Part shown: positions 1-9,426 of the stretch, one piece after another
Layout of the letters: every line of letters starts with the position of its first letter
Position numbering within the stretch: position 1 is the stretch's first letter
Position numbers and translations under genes: made by a program
The notes under the pieces: model-generated
The model's input: only the letters and a program-made list of their open reading frames with translations
What the model was told of the DNA's origin: nothing
The model's database searches: none
Source of the DNA: Caballeronia insecticola
Lineage (GTDB): Bacteria; Pseudomonadota; Gammaproteobacteria; Burkholderiales; Burkholderiaceae
Length of the DNA: 64,000 nt
Assembly (NCBI RefSeq): GCF_000402035.1
Contig: NC_021287.1
Span: 1,426,001-1,490,000, forward strand
Direction: 5' to 3'

Positions 1-11
1 TGGGGGCGCGG

Positions 12-1613
12 TCACGAAGAACAACTCACTTCCAGCCCGCTCGCCCAGTCGGGCGGCAGGCCGGCGTATGCCTCGTATTCCGGCTGCTCGTCGAAGGGGC
101 GGCGCAGCACATCCAGCAGGCGCGCCACCTCCGAGAAGTCTTTATCGGTCGCCTGGCGGATCGCCTGTTCCGCCAGATGATTGCGCAGCACGTACTTCGG
201 ATTCACGCGATTCATCGCCGCGGCACGACTGGCGTCGTCGCGCGGCTCGAGCGTCAGGCGCTCGCGATATTGCACCGCCCACGCATCGAACGCGGCGCGG
301 TCGAGGAAGAGGTCGCGCACCGGCGCATCGCCGCTCGCATCGGATTTCGATAGCTTCGACAAGTTCCGGAACGTGAGCGTGAAGTCCGCGCGATTGGCGT
401 GCATGATCTCGAAGAGCGCGTTCGCGAGCTTGTCGTCGCCGTCGTGCTCGATGTCGAGACCGAGCTTCGCGCGCATCTTCGCCACCAGCGCGGGCGCGAA
501 ACGCGCCTTGAAGCCTTCGAGCACCTTTTGCGCCTCTTCGACCACGCGCTCGGCGCGGCCTTCTTCCGGCAGGTTTTCGCCCACGAGCGGCACGAGCGCC
601 TGCGCGAGACAAAACAGGTTCCAGTAGCCGACCTGCGGCTGGCGTCCATACGAATAGCGCCCCTGCGTATCCGAGTGATTGCAGACGTGATGCGCGTTGA
701 AGCCGTCCATGAAGCCGAACGGACCGTAGTCGATCGTCAGGCCGAGAATCGACATGTTGTCGGTGTTCATCACGCCATGACAGAAGCCGACGCCTTGCCA
801 TTGCACCATCAGATCGGCGGTGGAGCGCACGGCTTCGCCCAGCAGGGCGAGATAGGGATCATGCGCGTCGCGGCAATGCGGATAGAAGCGATCGATCACG
901 TGATCGGCGAGCTTTTTCAGTTCGTCGACGCGATCGTTCGAATAGAAGTGCTCGAAGTGACCGAAGCGCACGAAGCTCGGCGCCACGCGCGTGACGATCG
1001 CCGCCGTCTCCACGGTCTCGCGGCGCACCGGCAAGTCGGAGCCGATCACCGCGAACGCGCGCGTGGTCGGAATGCCGAGATGGTGCATCGCCTCCGAGCA
1101 CAGAAACTCGCGGATCGACGAACGCAGCACCGCGCGGCCATCGCCCATGCGCGAATAGGGCGTGCGTCCCGCGCCCTTCAACTGCACTTCGAGCCGTGCG
1201 CCGCCGGCGTCGATTTCGCCCAGCGTGAGCGCGCGGCCGTCGCCCAGTTGACCGGCCCACACGCCGAACTGATGCCCGGAATACACGGCCGCATACGGCA
1301 GCGCATCGCTTGGCCAGTCGCGCGTCGGATTGCCGGCGAAGTAAGCGGCGAATGCGTCTTTTTCGGGGCCGAAAGCGACTTCCGGCGCGATGCCGAGCGC
1401 CTGGGCCATCTCGTCCGATAGCGCCACGAGATAGGGATCGGGCACGGGCGCGGCCGGGAGCCGCGTGAGGAAAGCGGTGCCGAGCGCGGCGAACGAACCC
1501 TGCTTGCCGGTCTCGATCGCGCCGGCTATCTCGCTTATGGCGCTCATGGAAAGCGCACCGGCGGGCGTCTCGTCGCGCGCAGCGCGCACGGCATTGCTTG
1601 GGGAAAACGACAT
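12..1613 (-). CDS. selO: Protein adenylyltransferase SelO (YdiU family)
   Basis: Pseudokinase-fold enzyme that transfers AMP from ATP to Ser/Thr/Tyr hydroxyls of target proteins; in E. coli SelO acts in redox homeostasis. Family blocks are visible: [16 protein letters not shown] (about residues 113-128), [20 protein letters not shown] (146-165), HGVMNTDN (279-286) and [10 protein letters not shown] (294-303), which carry the nucleotide- and metal-binding Asn/Asp. The C-terminus ends in CSS, the position that is selenocysteine in eukaryotic homologues and Cys in most bacteria. An in-frame start exists at 1697, but the ATG at 1613 gives 533 aa, close to the family length, and the extra 28 residues look like upstream sequence. 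It is divergent from the acyl-CoA ligase at 1721. Confidence 0.93.
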   Translation of the reverse strand: MSFSPSNAVRAARDETPAGALSMSAISEIAGAIETGKQGSFAALGTAFLTRLPAAPVPDPYLVALSDEMAQALGIAPEVAFGPEKDAFAAYFAGNPTRDWPSDALPYAAVYSGHQFGVWAGQLGDGRALTLGEIDAGGARLEVQLKGAGRTPYSRMGDGRAVLRSSIREFLCSEAMHHLGIPTTRAFAVIGSDLPVRRETVETAAIVTRVAPSFVRFGHFEHFYSNDRVDELKKLADHVIDRFYPHCRDAHDPYLALLGEAVRSTADLMVQWQGVGFCHGVMNTDNMSILGLTIDYGPFGFMDGFNAHHVCNHSDTQGRYSYGRQPQVGYWNLFCLAQALVPLVGENLPEEGRAERVVEEAQKVLEGFKARFAPALVAKMRAKLGLDIEHDGDDKLANALFEIMHANRADFTLTFRNLSKLSKSDASGDAPVRDLFLDRAAFDAWAVQYRERLTLEPRDDASRAAAMNRVNPKYVLRNHLAEQAIRQATDKDFSEVARLLDVLRRPFDEQPEYEAYAGLPPDWASGLEVSCSS

Positions 1614-1720
1614 GTTGAGCGCCTCAGAGTTAAACGATATTGTAATTCCGCGCCCGCGGGCCTGCAGGAGCCGGGCCGCCGTCGAACGCCAAGCCATCGA
1701 CCCTTCCGAGGACCTCGCCT

Positions 1721-3379
1721 ATGACGTCGCCGCTTTACGGGCAAATGATGGAACTACCGCTGCTCGCGTCGTCCCTGCTGTCCCATGCATCGCGCCATTT
1801 CGGCGACAACGAGATCGTGTCGCGCCGCATCGAAGGCGATATCCACCGCTACACCTACCGCGACTGCGAAAAACGCGCGAAGCAACTCGCGCAGGCGCTC
1901 ACGGCGCTCGGCGTGGAGCAGGGCGAGCGCATCGGCACGCTTGCATGGAACGGCTACCGGCATCTCGAATGCTATTACGGCATCGCGGGCATGGGCGCCG
2001 TGTGCCACACGATCAACCCGCGGCTCTTTCCCGATCAGGTCGCGTTCATCATCGATCATGCCGACGATTCGTACGTCTTCTTCGACATGACCTTCGGCCC
2101 GCTCGTCGAGATCATCGCGCCGCAATGTCCGAACGTGAAAGGCTGGATCGCGCTCGGCGACGCCGCGTGCATCGGCGAGCATCTGTCGAACATGAGCGTG
2201 CCGGTGCTGAGCTACGAAAGTCTCATCGGCGAACACGACGGCGCGTATGACTGGCCGATGCTCGACGAACGTCAGGCCTCGTTTCTCTGCTACACGTCCG
2301 GGACGACGGGCAATCCGAAGGGCGCGCTCTATTCGCATCGCTCGACGGTGCTGCATGCGTATGGCGCGGCGCTGCCCGACGCGATGGGCGCGTCATCGAG
2401 CGATGCGATTCTTCCCGTCGTGCCGATGTTTCACGTCAACGCGTGGGGCATTCCGCACGCGGCGCCGCTCGTCGGGGCGAAGCTCGTGTTTCCCGGCAAG
2501 GACCTCGACGGCCGCTCGCTCTACGAATTGATGGAAACTGAAGGCGTCACGTATTCGGCCGGCGTGCCGACCGTCTGGATGAGCCTGCTCACGTACATGA
2601 AGCAGCAGAACGTGCGCTTCTCGACGCTCACGCGCACGGTGATCGGCGGTTCCGCGTGCCCGCCCGCGATGCTGCGCATCTTCGAGGAAGAGTACGGCGT
2701 GCAGGTGATCCATGCGTGGGGCATGACGGAGATGTCGCCGCTCGGTACGCTGTCGCGCCTCTCGTTCAGACAGAAGCAGCGCTCGCCGGAAGAACAGCGT
2801 CATTCGCTCGAAAAGCAGGGACACGCGATCTTCGGCGTCGACATGAAAGTGGTCGGCGACGACGGCCGCGAACTGCCTTGGGACGGCACATCCTTCGGCG
2901 ATCTCTACGTGCGCGGACCGTGGGTCATCGACCGCTATTTCCGCCGGCACGAATCACCGCTCGTCGACGGCTGGTTTCCGACCGGTGATGTCGCCACCAT
3001 CGACCCGGACGGTTTCATGCAGATCACCGACCGCAGCAAGGACGTGATCAAGTCCGGCGGCGAATGGATCAGCTCGATCGATCTGGAGAACATCGCGGTG
3101 TCGCATCCGCAGGTCGCGGAGGCGGCGTGCATTGCGTGTCTGCATCCGAAATGGACGGAGCGGCCGTTGATCGTCGCGGTGCTGAAGCCCGCTGCCACCG
3201 TCACGCGCGAGGAACTGCTCGCGCATTTCGAGGGCAAGGTCGCGAAGTGGTGGATTCCGGACGACGTCGTGTTCGCGCAGGAGTTGCCGCACACGGCGAC
3301 CGGCAAGCTGCAGAAGGTGCGGCTGCGCGAGCAATATCGCGATTACGTGCTGCCGAGCGCGACCGAGAATTCCGTCTGA
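1721..3379 (+). CDS. AMP-dependent acyl-CoA synthetase (medium/long-chain fatty acid or methylthiopropionate type)
   Basis: Adenylate-forming ligase that activates a carboxylic acid to its acyl-CoA. Core motifs are complete: P-loop [12 protein letters not shown] near residue 190, [10 protein letters not shown] near 333, the hinge region [17 protein letters not shown] near 420, and the C-terminal catalytic lysine in [11 protein letters not shown]. At 552 aa it has the normal length. The closest named types by overall pattern are AlkK-like medium-chain ligases and DmdB-like 3-methylthiopropionyl-CoA ligases; the acyl substrate cannot be decided by reading. The ATG is preceded by a GAGGA-type ribosome binding site. 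A terminator follows, so it is probably transcribed separately from the beta-oxidation operon that comes next, though the function is shared. Confidence 0.9.
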   Translation: MTSPLYGQMMELPLLASSLLSHASRHFGDNEIVSRRIEGDIHRYTYRDCEKRAKQLAQALTALGVEQGERIGTLAWNGYRHLECYYGIAGMGAVCHTINPRLFPDQVAFIIDHADDSYVFFDMTFGPLVEIIAPQCPNVKGWIALGDAACIGEHLSNMSVPVLSYESLIGEHDGAYDWPMLDERQASFLCYTSGTTGNPKGALYSHRSTVLHAYGAALPDAMGASSSDAILPVVPMFHVNAWGIPHAAPLVGAKLVFPGKDLDGRSLYELMETEGVTYSAGVPTVWMSLLTYMKQQNVRFSTLTRTVIGGSACPPAMLRIFEEEYGVQVIHAWGMTEMSPLGTLSRLSFRQKQRSPEEQRHSLEKQGHAIFGVDMKVVGDDGRELPWDGTSFGDLYVRGPWVIDRYFRRHESPLVDGWFPTGDVATIDPDGFMQITDRSKDVIKSGGEWISSIDLENIAVSHPQVAEAACIACLHPKWTERPLIVAVLKPAATVTREELLAHFEGKVAKWWIPDDVVFAQELPHTATGKLQKVRLREQYRDYVLPSATENSV

Positions 3380-3395
3380 CGCGGCCTTCTCCCTG

Positions 3396-3434
3396 AAAAC
3401 CCCGGCTCCGCCTGCGCGCGGCGCCGGGGTTTTT
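3396..3434 (+). terminator. Rho-independent terminator after the acyl-CoA ligase
   Basis: The stem AAAACCCCGGC pairs with GCCGGGGTTTTT around a GC-rich loop and ends in a T run. It lies 17 bases after the ligase stop codon. Confidence 0.85.
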
Positions 3435-3460
3435 CCATTTCCGGCACGCACAATCATCAA

Positions 3461-3489
3461 TTGAACGATCGTGCTTTTTTGTGTATTCT
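3461..3489 (+). promoter_or_regulatory. Candidate sigma-70 promoter of the beta-oxidation operon with an ACGATCGT palindrome
   Basis: TTGAAC at 3461-3466 and TATTCT at 3484-3489 are separated by exactly 17 bases, and the ATG lies at 3572. The perfect 8-base palindrome ACGATCGT (3465-3472) overlaps the -35 element, a place where a TetR-type acyl-CoA-responsive repressor could act; the repressor is inference. Confidence 0.55.
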
Positions 3490-3571
3490 GCATCGATCCG
3501 ACTTCATAATCGGGCTTATCCGCTCTTGCCCGCCTTTACCCGCTTTTATCTGTTTGGAAGGAGACACGCTC

Positions 3572-5656
3572 ATGGCTGTGGACTATGCGGTCCGCGACGG
3601 CGTCGCCGTCATCACGCTCGATAATCCGCCGGTAAACGGGCTCGGGCACTCGACGCGTCTCGGTATCCTCGAAGGCGTCGAGCGCGCGAATGGCGATGCG
3701 AACGTGCGCGCTCTCGTTCTCATCGGCGCGGGCAAGGCGTTTTCGGGCGGCGCGGACATCACCGAATTCAACACGCCGAAGGCCACGCAGGAGCCGACGC
3801 TCATGACCGTGATCGAGGCGGTCGAGGAGAGCGCGAAGCCCGTAATCGCGGCGATTCACGCTGTCGCGATGGGCGGCGGCCTCGAACTCGCGCTCGGCGC
3901 GCATTACCGGATTGCCGCGCCGGGCGCGCAGATCGCGCTGCCCGAAGTGAAGCTCGGCCTGTTGCCCGGCGCGGGCGGCACGCAACGGCTGCCGCGCGCA
4001 GTCGGTCTGGAGACGGCGCTGAACATGATCGTCGCGGGCGCGCCGGTGCTGTCCGAGACGCTCGCGCAGACCGCGCTCTTCGACGAAATCGCCGACGGCG
4101 ATCTGCTCGATGCGGCGCTCCGGTTCGCCAGGCGCGCCGCGGACAGAGAAGGCCCGCATCCGAAGGTACGCAATCGACCGATCGAGCATCCGAACGCCGA
4201 GGGCTTTATCCAGTTCGCGAGAAACAGCGTCGCGGCGGTCGCGAAGCACTTTCCGGCGCCGCACAAGTGCATCGACGCAATCGAAAAGGGCGTGCAGGAA
4301 GGCTTCGAGCGCGGTCTCGCGTTCGAGCGCGAATGCTTTCTCGCGCTCGTGCAGACGCCCGAGAGCCGCGCGCTGCGGCACGCGTTCTTCGGCGAGCGCG
4401 CGGCGGGCAAGATTGCCGACGTGCCGTCGAATACACCCGTCAGAAAGATCGAGCGCATCGGTGTGGTCGGCGCGGGAACGATGGGCGGCGGCATCGCGAT
4501 GAACTTCCTCAACGCGGGCTTGTCCGTCGTGCTGCTGGAGACGAAACAGGATGCGCTCGATCGCGGCATCGCCACGATCCGCCGAAATTACGAAGCGCAG
4601 GCCAAAAAGGGCAAGCTCACGCAGGACAAGCTCGAGGCGCGCATGGCGCTCATCCAGCCGACGCTCGCCTACGACGATCTCGCGCACGCGGACCTGATCA
4701 TCGAAGCGGTGTTCGAGGAACTGGGCGTGAAGGAACAGGTGTTCCGCCAGCTCGATGAAATCGCCAAACCCGGCGCGATTCTGGCATCGAACACTTCGAC
4801 GCTCGATCTGAACCGTATCGCGGCTTTCACGAGGCGTCCGGACGATGTCATCGGCATGCACTTCTTCAGCCCGGCCAACGTAATGAAGCTGCTCGAAGTC
4901 GTGCGCGGCGAGAAGACCGCCAAGGACGTGCTCGCGACCGTCATGCAGCTCGCGAAGAAGATCCGCAAGACGGCGGTCGTGTCGGGCGTGTGCGACGGTT
5001 TCATCGGCAATCGCATGGTCGAGCAGTACATTCGTCAGGCGCTTTTCATGCTGGAAGAAGGCGCGCTGCCCGCGCAGATCGATCGCGCGATCGAAAAGTT
5101 CGGCTTCGCGATGGGCCCGTTCCGCATGAGCGATCTCGCGGGCAACGACATCGGCTGGGCGATTCGCAAGCGCCGTTACCGGGAGCAGCCGGATCTGCGC
5201 TATTCGCGCGTCGCTGATCGCTTATGCGAGATGGGCCGCTTCGGGCAGAAGACCGGCGCGGGCTGGTACGACTACGAGCCGGGCAGGCGTGACGCGCTGC
5301 CGTCGAAAGCCGTGGATGAAATGATCTTCGCGTATTCGCAGGAACAGGGCGCCGCGCGGCGCAGGATCGGCGACGAGGAAATTGTCGAGCGTCTCGTTTT
5401 CTCGCTCGTCAACGAAGGCGCGAAGATTCTCGAAGAAGGGATCGCCGCGAAGGCGTCGGACATCGACATGGTCTATCTGACGGGCTACGGTTTTCCGCTC
5501 TGGCGCGGCGGCCCGATGCTCTATGCGGACACGGTCGGCCTCTACAACGTCGAACGCGCGATACGCAAGTACGCGCAGCAGCCGAACGGCGAAGCGTGGC
5601 AGCCGGCCGCGCGCGTGAGCGAACTCGCGGCGAGCGCCGGCCGCTTCAATGGCTGA
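3572..5656 (+). CDS. Bifunctional enoyl-CoA hydratase / 3-hydroxyacyl-CoA dehydrogenase
   Basis: Carries out two successive beta-oxidation steps, hydration of trans-2-enoyl-CoA and NAD-dependent oxidation of 3-hydroxyacyl-CoA. The N-terminal crotonase domain shows SGGADITEF (about residue 60) and AMGGGLELALG plus LPEVKLGLLPGAGGTQRLP (oxyanion hole and catalytic Glu region). The C-terminal half has the Rossmann motif GVVGAGTMGGG (about 297), HFFSPANVMKLLEVV (about 430) and GFIGNRM. At 694 aa it matches the FadJ/peroxisomal bifunctional type rather than a FadB with extra isomerase features. ATG at 3572 is chosen over an earlier in-frame start because GGAAGGAG precedes it. First gene of a compact operon that also holds a thiolase. 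Confidence 0.92.
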   Translation: MAVDYAVRDGVAVITLDNPPVNGLGHSTRLGILEGVERANGDANVRALVLIGAGKAFSGGADITEFNTPKATQEPTLMTVIEAVEESAKPVIAAIHAVAMGGGLELALGAHYRIAAPGAQIALPEVKLGLLPGAGGTQRLPRAVGLETALNMIVAGAPVLSETLAQTALFDEIADGDLLDAALRFARRAADREGPHPKVRNRPIEHPNAEGFIQFARNSVAAVAKHFPAPHKCIDAIEKGVQEGFERGLAFERECFLALVQTPESRALRHAFFGERAAGKIADVPSNTPVRKIERIGVVGAGTMGGGIAMNFLNAGLSVVLLETKQDALDRGIATIRRNYEAQAKKGKLTQDKLEARMALIQPTLAYDDLAHADLIIEAVFEELGVKEQVFRQLDEIAKPGAILASNTSTLDLNRIAAFTRRPDDVIGMHFFSPANVMKLLEVVRGEKTAKDVLATVMQLAKKIRKTAVVSGVCDGFIGNRMVEQYIRQALFMLEEGALPAQIDRAIEKFGFAMGPFRMSDLAGNDIGWAIRKRRYREQPDLRYSRVADRLCEMGRFGQKTGAGWYDYEPGRRDALPSKAVDEMIFAYSQEQGAARRRIGDEEIVERLVFSLVNEGAKILEEGIAAKASDIDMVYLTGYGFPLWRGGPMLYADTVGLYNVERAIRKYAQQPNGEAWQPAARVSELAASAGRFNG

Positions 5657-6308
5657 GCAATCCAACATGATCAAACCCGTCGAAGATGTGCTCCTCGTCG
5701 TGGACGTTCAATACGACTTCATGCCGGGCGGGGCGCTGGCTGTCGCGCGCGGCGATGAGGTCGTGCCGGTCATCAACCGGCTCGCGCGCGCGTTCTCGCA
5801 TGTCGTGCTGACGCAGGACTGGCATCCGCGCTCGCACGTGTCCTTCGCGGCGAATCACGCGGGCCGCGCGCCGTTCGAGACCATGACGCTGCCCTACGGC
5901 GAACAGGTGCTGTGGCCGGTGCACTGCGTGCAGGACACCGAAGGCGCAGCGTTGCATCGCGATCTGCATGTGCCGCAGGCGCGGCTCGTCGTGCGCAAGG
6001 GGCATCACGAGCACGTCGACAGCTATTCGGCGTTTCTCGAAGCAGATCGCGTGACGCCCACGGGCCTCGCCGGCTATCTGCGCGATGTCGGCGCGCAACG
6101 CATCTGGCTCGCGGGACTGGCCACGGACTATTGCGTCGCGTGGTCCGCGCTCGATGCGCGCGAGGCAGGCTTCGAGGTGCGCGTGATCGAAGATGCGTGC
6201 CGCGCGATCGATTTAAACGGCTCGCTCGCACGCGCGTGGCAGGACATGGACGACGCGGGCGTCAAGCGCGTGAGTTCGCAAGACATAACAGCAAGGGAGA
6301 CGACATGA
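5649..6308 (+). CDS. pncA: Nicotinamidase
   Basis: Hydrolyses nicotinamide to nicotinate and ammonia in NAD salvage. Isochorismatase-fold protein of 219 aa with the catalytic Asp in VVDVQYDF, the metal ligands in [10 protein letters not shown], the catalytic Lys in LVVRKG and the nucleophilic Cys in LATDYCV; the HCVQDTEGA block is typical of PncA. The ATG overlaps the end of the upstream gene by 8 bases; a second in-frame ATG lies at 5667. Its own stop overlaps the thiolase start (ATGA). Being embedded between two beta-oxidation genes suggests co-expression of NAD supply with an NAD-consuming pathway, which is inference. Confidence 0.92.
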   Translation: MAEQSNMIKPVEDVLLVVDVQYDFMPGGALAVARGDEVVPVINRLARAFSHVVLTQDWHPRSHVSFAANHAGRAPFETMTLPYGEQVLWPVHCVQDTEGAALHRDLHVPQARLVVRKGHHEHVDSYSAFLEADRVTPTGLAGYLRDVGAQRIWLAGLATDYCVAWSALDAREAGFEVRVIEDACRAIDLNGSLARAWQDMDDAGVKRVSSQDITARETT

Positions 6309-7483
6309 CCGATGCAGTGATCGTATCGACGGCGCGCACGGCGCTCGCCAAATCGTGGCGCGGCGCGCTGAACATGACTCACGGCGCGACGCTCGGCGGC
6401 CACGTGACGCGGGCGGTCGTCGAGCGTGCGGGCATCGATCCGGCGCGCGTCGAGGACGTCATCATGGGATGCGCGAATCCGGAAGGCGCGACCGGCATGA
6501 ACATCGCGCGGCAGATCGGTTTGCGCGCGGGCCTGCCGGTGTCGGTGCCGGGCATGACGGTGAACCGCTTCTGCTCGTCGGGCTTGCAGACCATCGCGCT
6601 CGCCGCGCAGCGCGTGATCGCGGGCGAGGGCGACGTGTATGTCGCGGGCGGCGTCGAGTCGATCTCGTGCGTGCAGAACGAGATGAACCGTCACATGCTC
6701 AAGGACGGCTGGCTCGACGAGCACAAGCCGGAAATCTACTGGTCGATGTTGCAGACCGCCGAGAACGTCGCGAAACGCTACGAGATATCGAAAGAGCGGC
6801 AGGACGAATACGGCGTGCGCTCGCAGCAACGCGCCGCGGCGGCGCAGGCGGCAGGAAAATTCGACGATGAGATCGTGCCCATCACCGTGCTCGCCGGCGT
6901 CGCCGACAAGGCGACCGGCCGCCTCTACACGAAGGAAGTGACGCTCGCCGCCGACGAAGGCATTCGCGCCGACACCACGCTTGACGGCGTCGCGAAAATT
7001 CGCACGGCGATGCCGGGCGGCGTCATCACGGCGGGCAACGCGAGCCAGTTTTCCGATGGCGCGTCCGCCTGCGTCGTGATGAGCGCGACGCTCGCCGAGA
7101 AAGAAGGCCTGAGCCCGCTCGGCATTTTCAGGGGCTTCGCGGTCGCGGGCTGCGAGCCTGACGAGATGGGCATCGGTCCGGTGTTCGCGGTGCCGAAGCT
7201 TTTGAAGCGCGCGGGGCTGTCCGTCGACGACATCGGCTTGTGGGAGCTGAACGAGGCGTTCGCCGTACAAGTGCTCTATTGCCGCGACCGCCTGGGCATT
7301 CCCGACGAGCGTCTGAACGTGAACGGCGGCGCGATCGCGGTCGGCCATCCGTACGGCGTGTCGGGCGCGCGGCTCACGGGGCACGCGCTCATCGAAGGAA
7401 AGCGGCGCGGCGCGAAGTTCGTCGTGGTGACGATGTGCATCGGCGGCGGGCAGGGCGCGGCGGGCCTCTTCGAAATCGTGTGA
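6305..7483 (+). CDS. Acetyl-CoA C-acyltransferase (thiolase)
   Basis: Thiolytic cleavage of 3-ketoacyl-CoA, the last beta-oxidation step. The 392-aa protein keeps the whole catalytic set: nucleophilic Cys in [10 protein letters not shown] (about residue 89), the His in [16 protein letters not shown] (about 347) and the second Cys in [11 protein letters not shown] (about 378). The start ATG overlaps the pncA stop as ATGA and follows an AAGGGAGA ribosome binding site, so translation is probably coupled. Together with the bifunctional hydratase/dehydrogenase it completes the thiolytic spiral. Confidence 0.93.
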   Translation: MTDAVIVSTARTALAKSWRGALNMTHGATLGGHVTRAVVERAGIDPARVEDVIMGCANPEGATGMNIARQIGLRAGLPVSVPGMTVNRFCSSGLQTIALAAQRVIAGEGDVYVAGGVESISCVQNEMNRHMLKDGWLDEHKPEIYWSMLQTAENVAKRYEISKERQDEYGVRSQQRAAAAQAAGKFDDEIVPITVLAGVADKATGRLYTKEVTLAADEGIRADTTLDGVAKIRTAMPGGVITAGNASQFSDGASACVVMSATLAEKEGLSPLGIFRGFAVAGCEPDEMGIGPVFAVPKLLKRAGLSVDDIGLWELNEAFAVQVLYCRDRLGIPDERLNVNGGAIAVGHPYGVSGARLTGHALIEGKRRGAKFVVVTMCIGGGQGAAGLFEIV

Positions 7484-7566
7484 GGGTTGTGCCTGAGTTG
7501 CGCGCGTCCATCGATGCCGGGCGATTTTTGCTACGCTTCAGTTCTCGATCGATCACAGGAGCCGCC

Positions 7567-7869
7567 GTGCTACGTCACATCGTCATGTGGAAACTGAAGG
7601 AAAACGCCGAGGGCGCGAGCCGCGCCGAGAACGCGCAGAAACTGAAGGCGAAACTCGAAACCTGCCGCAGTATCGTGAAAGGGCAGGGACACTTCGAAGT
7701 CGGCACCGCGCAGCCGGGCTTCGATTGCACGTACGACGTCGTGCTCGTCTCGGATTTCGACGACCACGCCGCGCTCGAAGCCTATCAGGTTCATCCGAAG
7801 CATCAGGCGCTGAAGGACTTCGTCGCGGCGATCCGCGAAGAGCGTCAGTGCGTCGACTACGAAGTGTGA
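7567..7869 (+). CDS. Dabb (stress-responsive A/B barrel) family protein
   Basis: 100-aa single-domain dimeric alpha+beta barrel protein. The pattern LRHIVMWKLKE at the start, the central VVLVSDFDDHAALEAYQ and the HPKHQALKDFV block are typical of Dabb proteins, whose biochemical role is mostly unknown. GTG start at 7567 with ACAGGAG just upstream; longer in-frame starts lie inside the thiolase gene and are unlikely. Sits between thiolase and thioesterase in the operon. Confidence 0.82.
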   Translation: MLRHIVMWKLKENAEGASRAENAQKLKAKLETCRSIVKGQGHFEVGTAQPGFDCTYDVVLVSDFDDHAALEAYQVHPKHQALKDFVAAIREERQCVDYEV

Positions 7870-7874
7870 GCGCG

Positions 7875-8354
7875 ATGTCCACTTCCCAACCCGGCGCGAG
7901 CGGCGTTTCGATCGAAAGCCCGTTCATCGATATGCTCGGCGTCGATCTCGTCAAGGCCGCCGACGGCGAAAGCGAAGTGCGCATGCCGCTCAAGGACGCG
8001 CACCTGAACACCTGGGGCATCGCGCACGGCGGCGTCACGATGACCTTGCTCGATGCCGCACTCGCGCTCGCCGCGCGCAGCGTCGCGGGCGACGGTATCG
8101 GCGTCGTGACCGTCGAAATGAAAGTGAATTTCATGCAGCCCGGACGCGGCGAATTGCGCGGCTATGGGCGCGTGCTGCATCGCTCGACGACCATGGCCTA
8201 TTGCGAAGGCGAGATCCGCGACAGCGAAGGCCATTTCGTCGCGAAGGCGCTCGGCACATTCAAATACATGAAGCGGCTCGCGGTGGGCCGCGACATCGTC
8301 CGGCAAAAGATGCGCTCCGATCCCAAGGCCACGCCCGGTCCGAGCGACGCCTGA
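7875..8354 (+). CDS. PaaI-type hot-dog fold acyl-CoA thioesterase
   Basis: 159-aa hot-dog protein predicted to hydrolyse acyl- or aryl-CoA thioesters in the cytoplasm. The family signature is clear: HLNTWGIAHGGVTMTLLDAA (substrate-binding HGG and helix) followed by VTVEMKVNFMQPGRGEL. The ATG lies 5 bases after the Dabb gene stop, so co-translation is likely. In this operon it may release CoA from dead-end acyl-CoA intermediates. Confidence 0.85.
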   Translation: MSTSQPGASGVSIESPFIDMLGVDLVKAADGESEVRMPLKDAHLNTWGIAHGGVTMTLLDAALALAARSVAGDGIGVVTVEMKVNFMQPGRGELRGYGRVLHRSTTMAYCEGEIRDSEGHFVAKALGTFKYMKRLAVGRDIVRQKMRSDPKATPGPSDA

Positions 8355-8395
8355 ACCCGCCGGCATCAGTGATGCATCAGTCAAGGAGAACTCGC

Positions 8396-9400
8396 ATGGC
8401 AGACGCACAGATCAATCGCCAGATATTGCTCGTCTCGAGGCCGCAAGGCGAGGCGTCGGTGTCGAACTTCAAACTGGTCGAGACGCCGCTTGCGCCGCTC
8501 GCCGAGGGCGAAGTGCGCGTGCGCAATCACTACCTGTCGCTCGACCCGTACATGCGCGGACGCATGGACGACGCCAAATCCTACGCCGCGCCGCAGCCGC
8601 TCAACGAAGTGATGATCGGCGGCACTGTCGGCGTCGTGACCGAGTCGCGCAACGCGGCGTTCAAGGCGGGCGACAGCGTCGTCGGCATGTTCGGCTGGCA
8701 GGAATACGGCACGTCCGACGGACGCGGCCTCAACAAGGTCGATGCGTCGCACGTGCCGCTGTCCGCCTATCTCGGCGCGGTCGGCATGCCGGGCGTGACG
8801 GCGTGGTATGGCCTCAACCGCATCATCGAGCCGAAAGCGGGCGAGACGGTCGCCGTGTCGGCGGCGAGCGGCGCGGTGGGCAGCGTCGTCGGGCAACTGG
8901 CGAAGGCGGCCGGATGCCGCGTCGTGGGCATCGCGGGCGGTGCGGAGAAGTGCCGCTATGTCGTCGACACGCTCGGCTTCGATGCGTGCGTCGACTACAA
9001 GGCGAGCAAGCTGCACGACGACCTGAAGGTCGCCGCGCCGAATGGCATCGATGGCTATTTCGAAAACGTCGGCGGCGAAGTGCTCGATGCCGTGCTCGCG
9101 CGCATGAACGCGTTCGGGCGCATTGCGCTGTGCGGCATGATTTCCGGCTACGACGGCGCGCCGTTGCCGCTCAAGGCGCCGCGATTCCTTCTGACGCAGC
9201 GGCTCAAGCTGCAGGGCTTCATCGTGAGCGAACACATGGAAGTGTGGCCGCAGGCGCTCAAGGAACTCGGCGAGCGCGTCGCGTCGAAGAAGCTGCATTT
9301 TCGCGAGAGCATTGCCGAAGGGCTCGACAACGCGCCCGAAGCGTTCCTCGGCCTGCTGCGCGGGAAGAACTTCGGCAAGCAACTGGTGAAGCTCGTCTAA
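8396..9400 (+). CDS. NADP-dependent MDR-family oxidoreductase (CurA / leukotriene B4 dehydrogenase-like)
   Basis: Zinc-independent medium-chain reductase expected to reduce alpha,beta-unsaturated carbonyl compounds with NADPH. Visible blocks: LSLDPYMRGRM near residue 57, GMPGVTAWYGL, and the nucleotide-binding VSAASGAVGSVVGQLAKAAG with VVGIAGGAEKC; YFENVGGEVLD is diagnostic for the CurA/PTGR group. 334 aa, normal length. ATG follows an AAGGAG site and gives the expected N-terminus; the upstream in-frame extension overlaps the thioesterase gene. Confidence 0.88.
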   Translation: MADAQINRQILLVSRPQGEASVSNFKLVETPLAPLAEGEVRVRNHYLSLDPYMRGRMDDAKSYAAPQPLNEVMIGGTVGVVTESRNAAFKAGDSVVGMFGWQEYGTSDGRGLNKVDASHVPLSAYLGAVGMPGVTAWYGLNRIIEPKAGETVAVSAASGAVGSVVGQLAKAAGCRVVGIAGGAEKCRYVVDTLGFDACVDYKASKLHDDLKVAAPNGIDGYFENVGGEVLDAVLARMNAFGRIALCGMISGYDGAPLPLKAPRFLLTQRLKLQGFIVSEHMEVWPQALKELGERVASKKLHFRESIAEGLDNAPEAFLGLLRGKNFGKQLVKLV

Positions 9401-9426
9401 CCGGGGGCTTAACCCAAGGAGCGCGC

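Noticed and set aside
12..20. Possible selenocysteine at the end of SelO
   Set aside because: The conserved position is encoded as Cys in CSS; no in-frame TGA is involved before the normal stop.
399..1421. 340-codon open frame on the plus strand opposite selO
   Set aside because: Arg/Ala/His-rich shadow translation typical of high-GC DNA; the opposite strand encodes a complete SelO with all motifs.
3536..4861. 441-codon open frame opposite the enoyl-CoA hydratase/dehydrogenase gene
   Set aside because: Arg-rich composition, no domain pattern, no ribosome binding site; the plus strand has full catalytic motifs.
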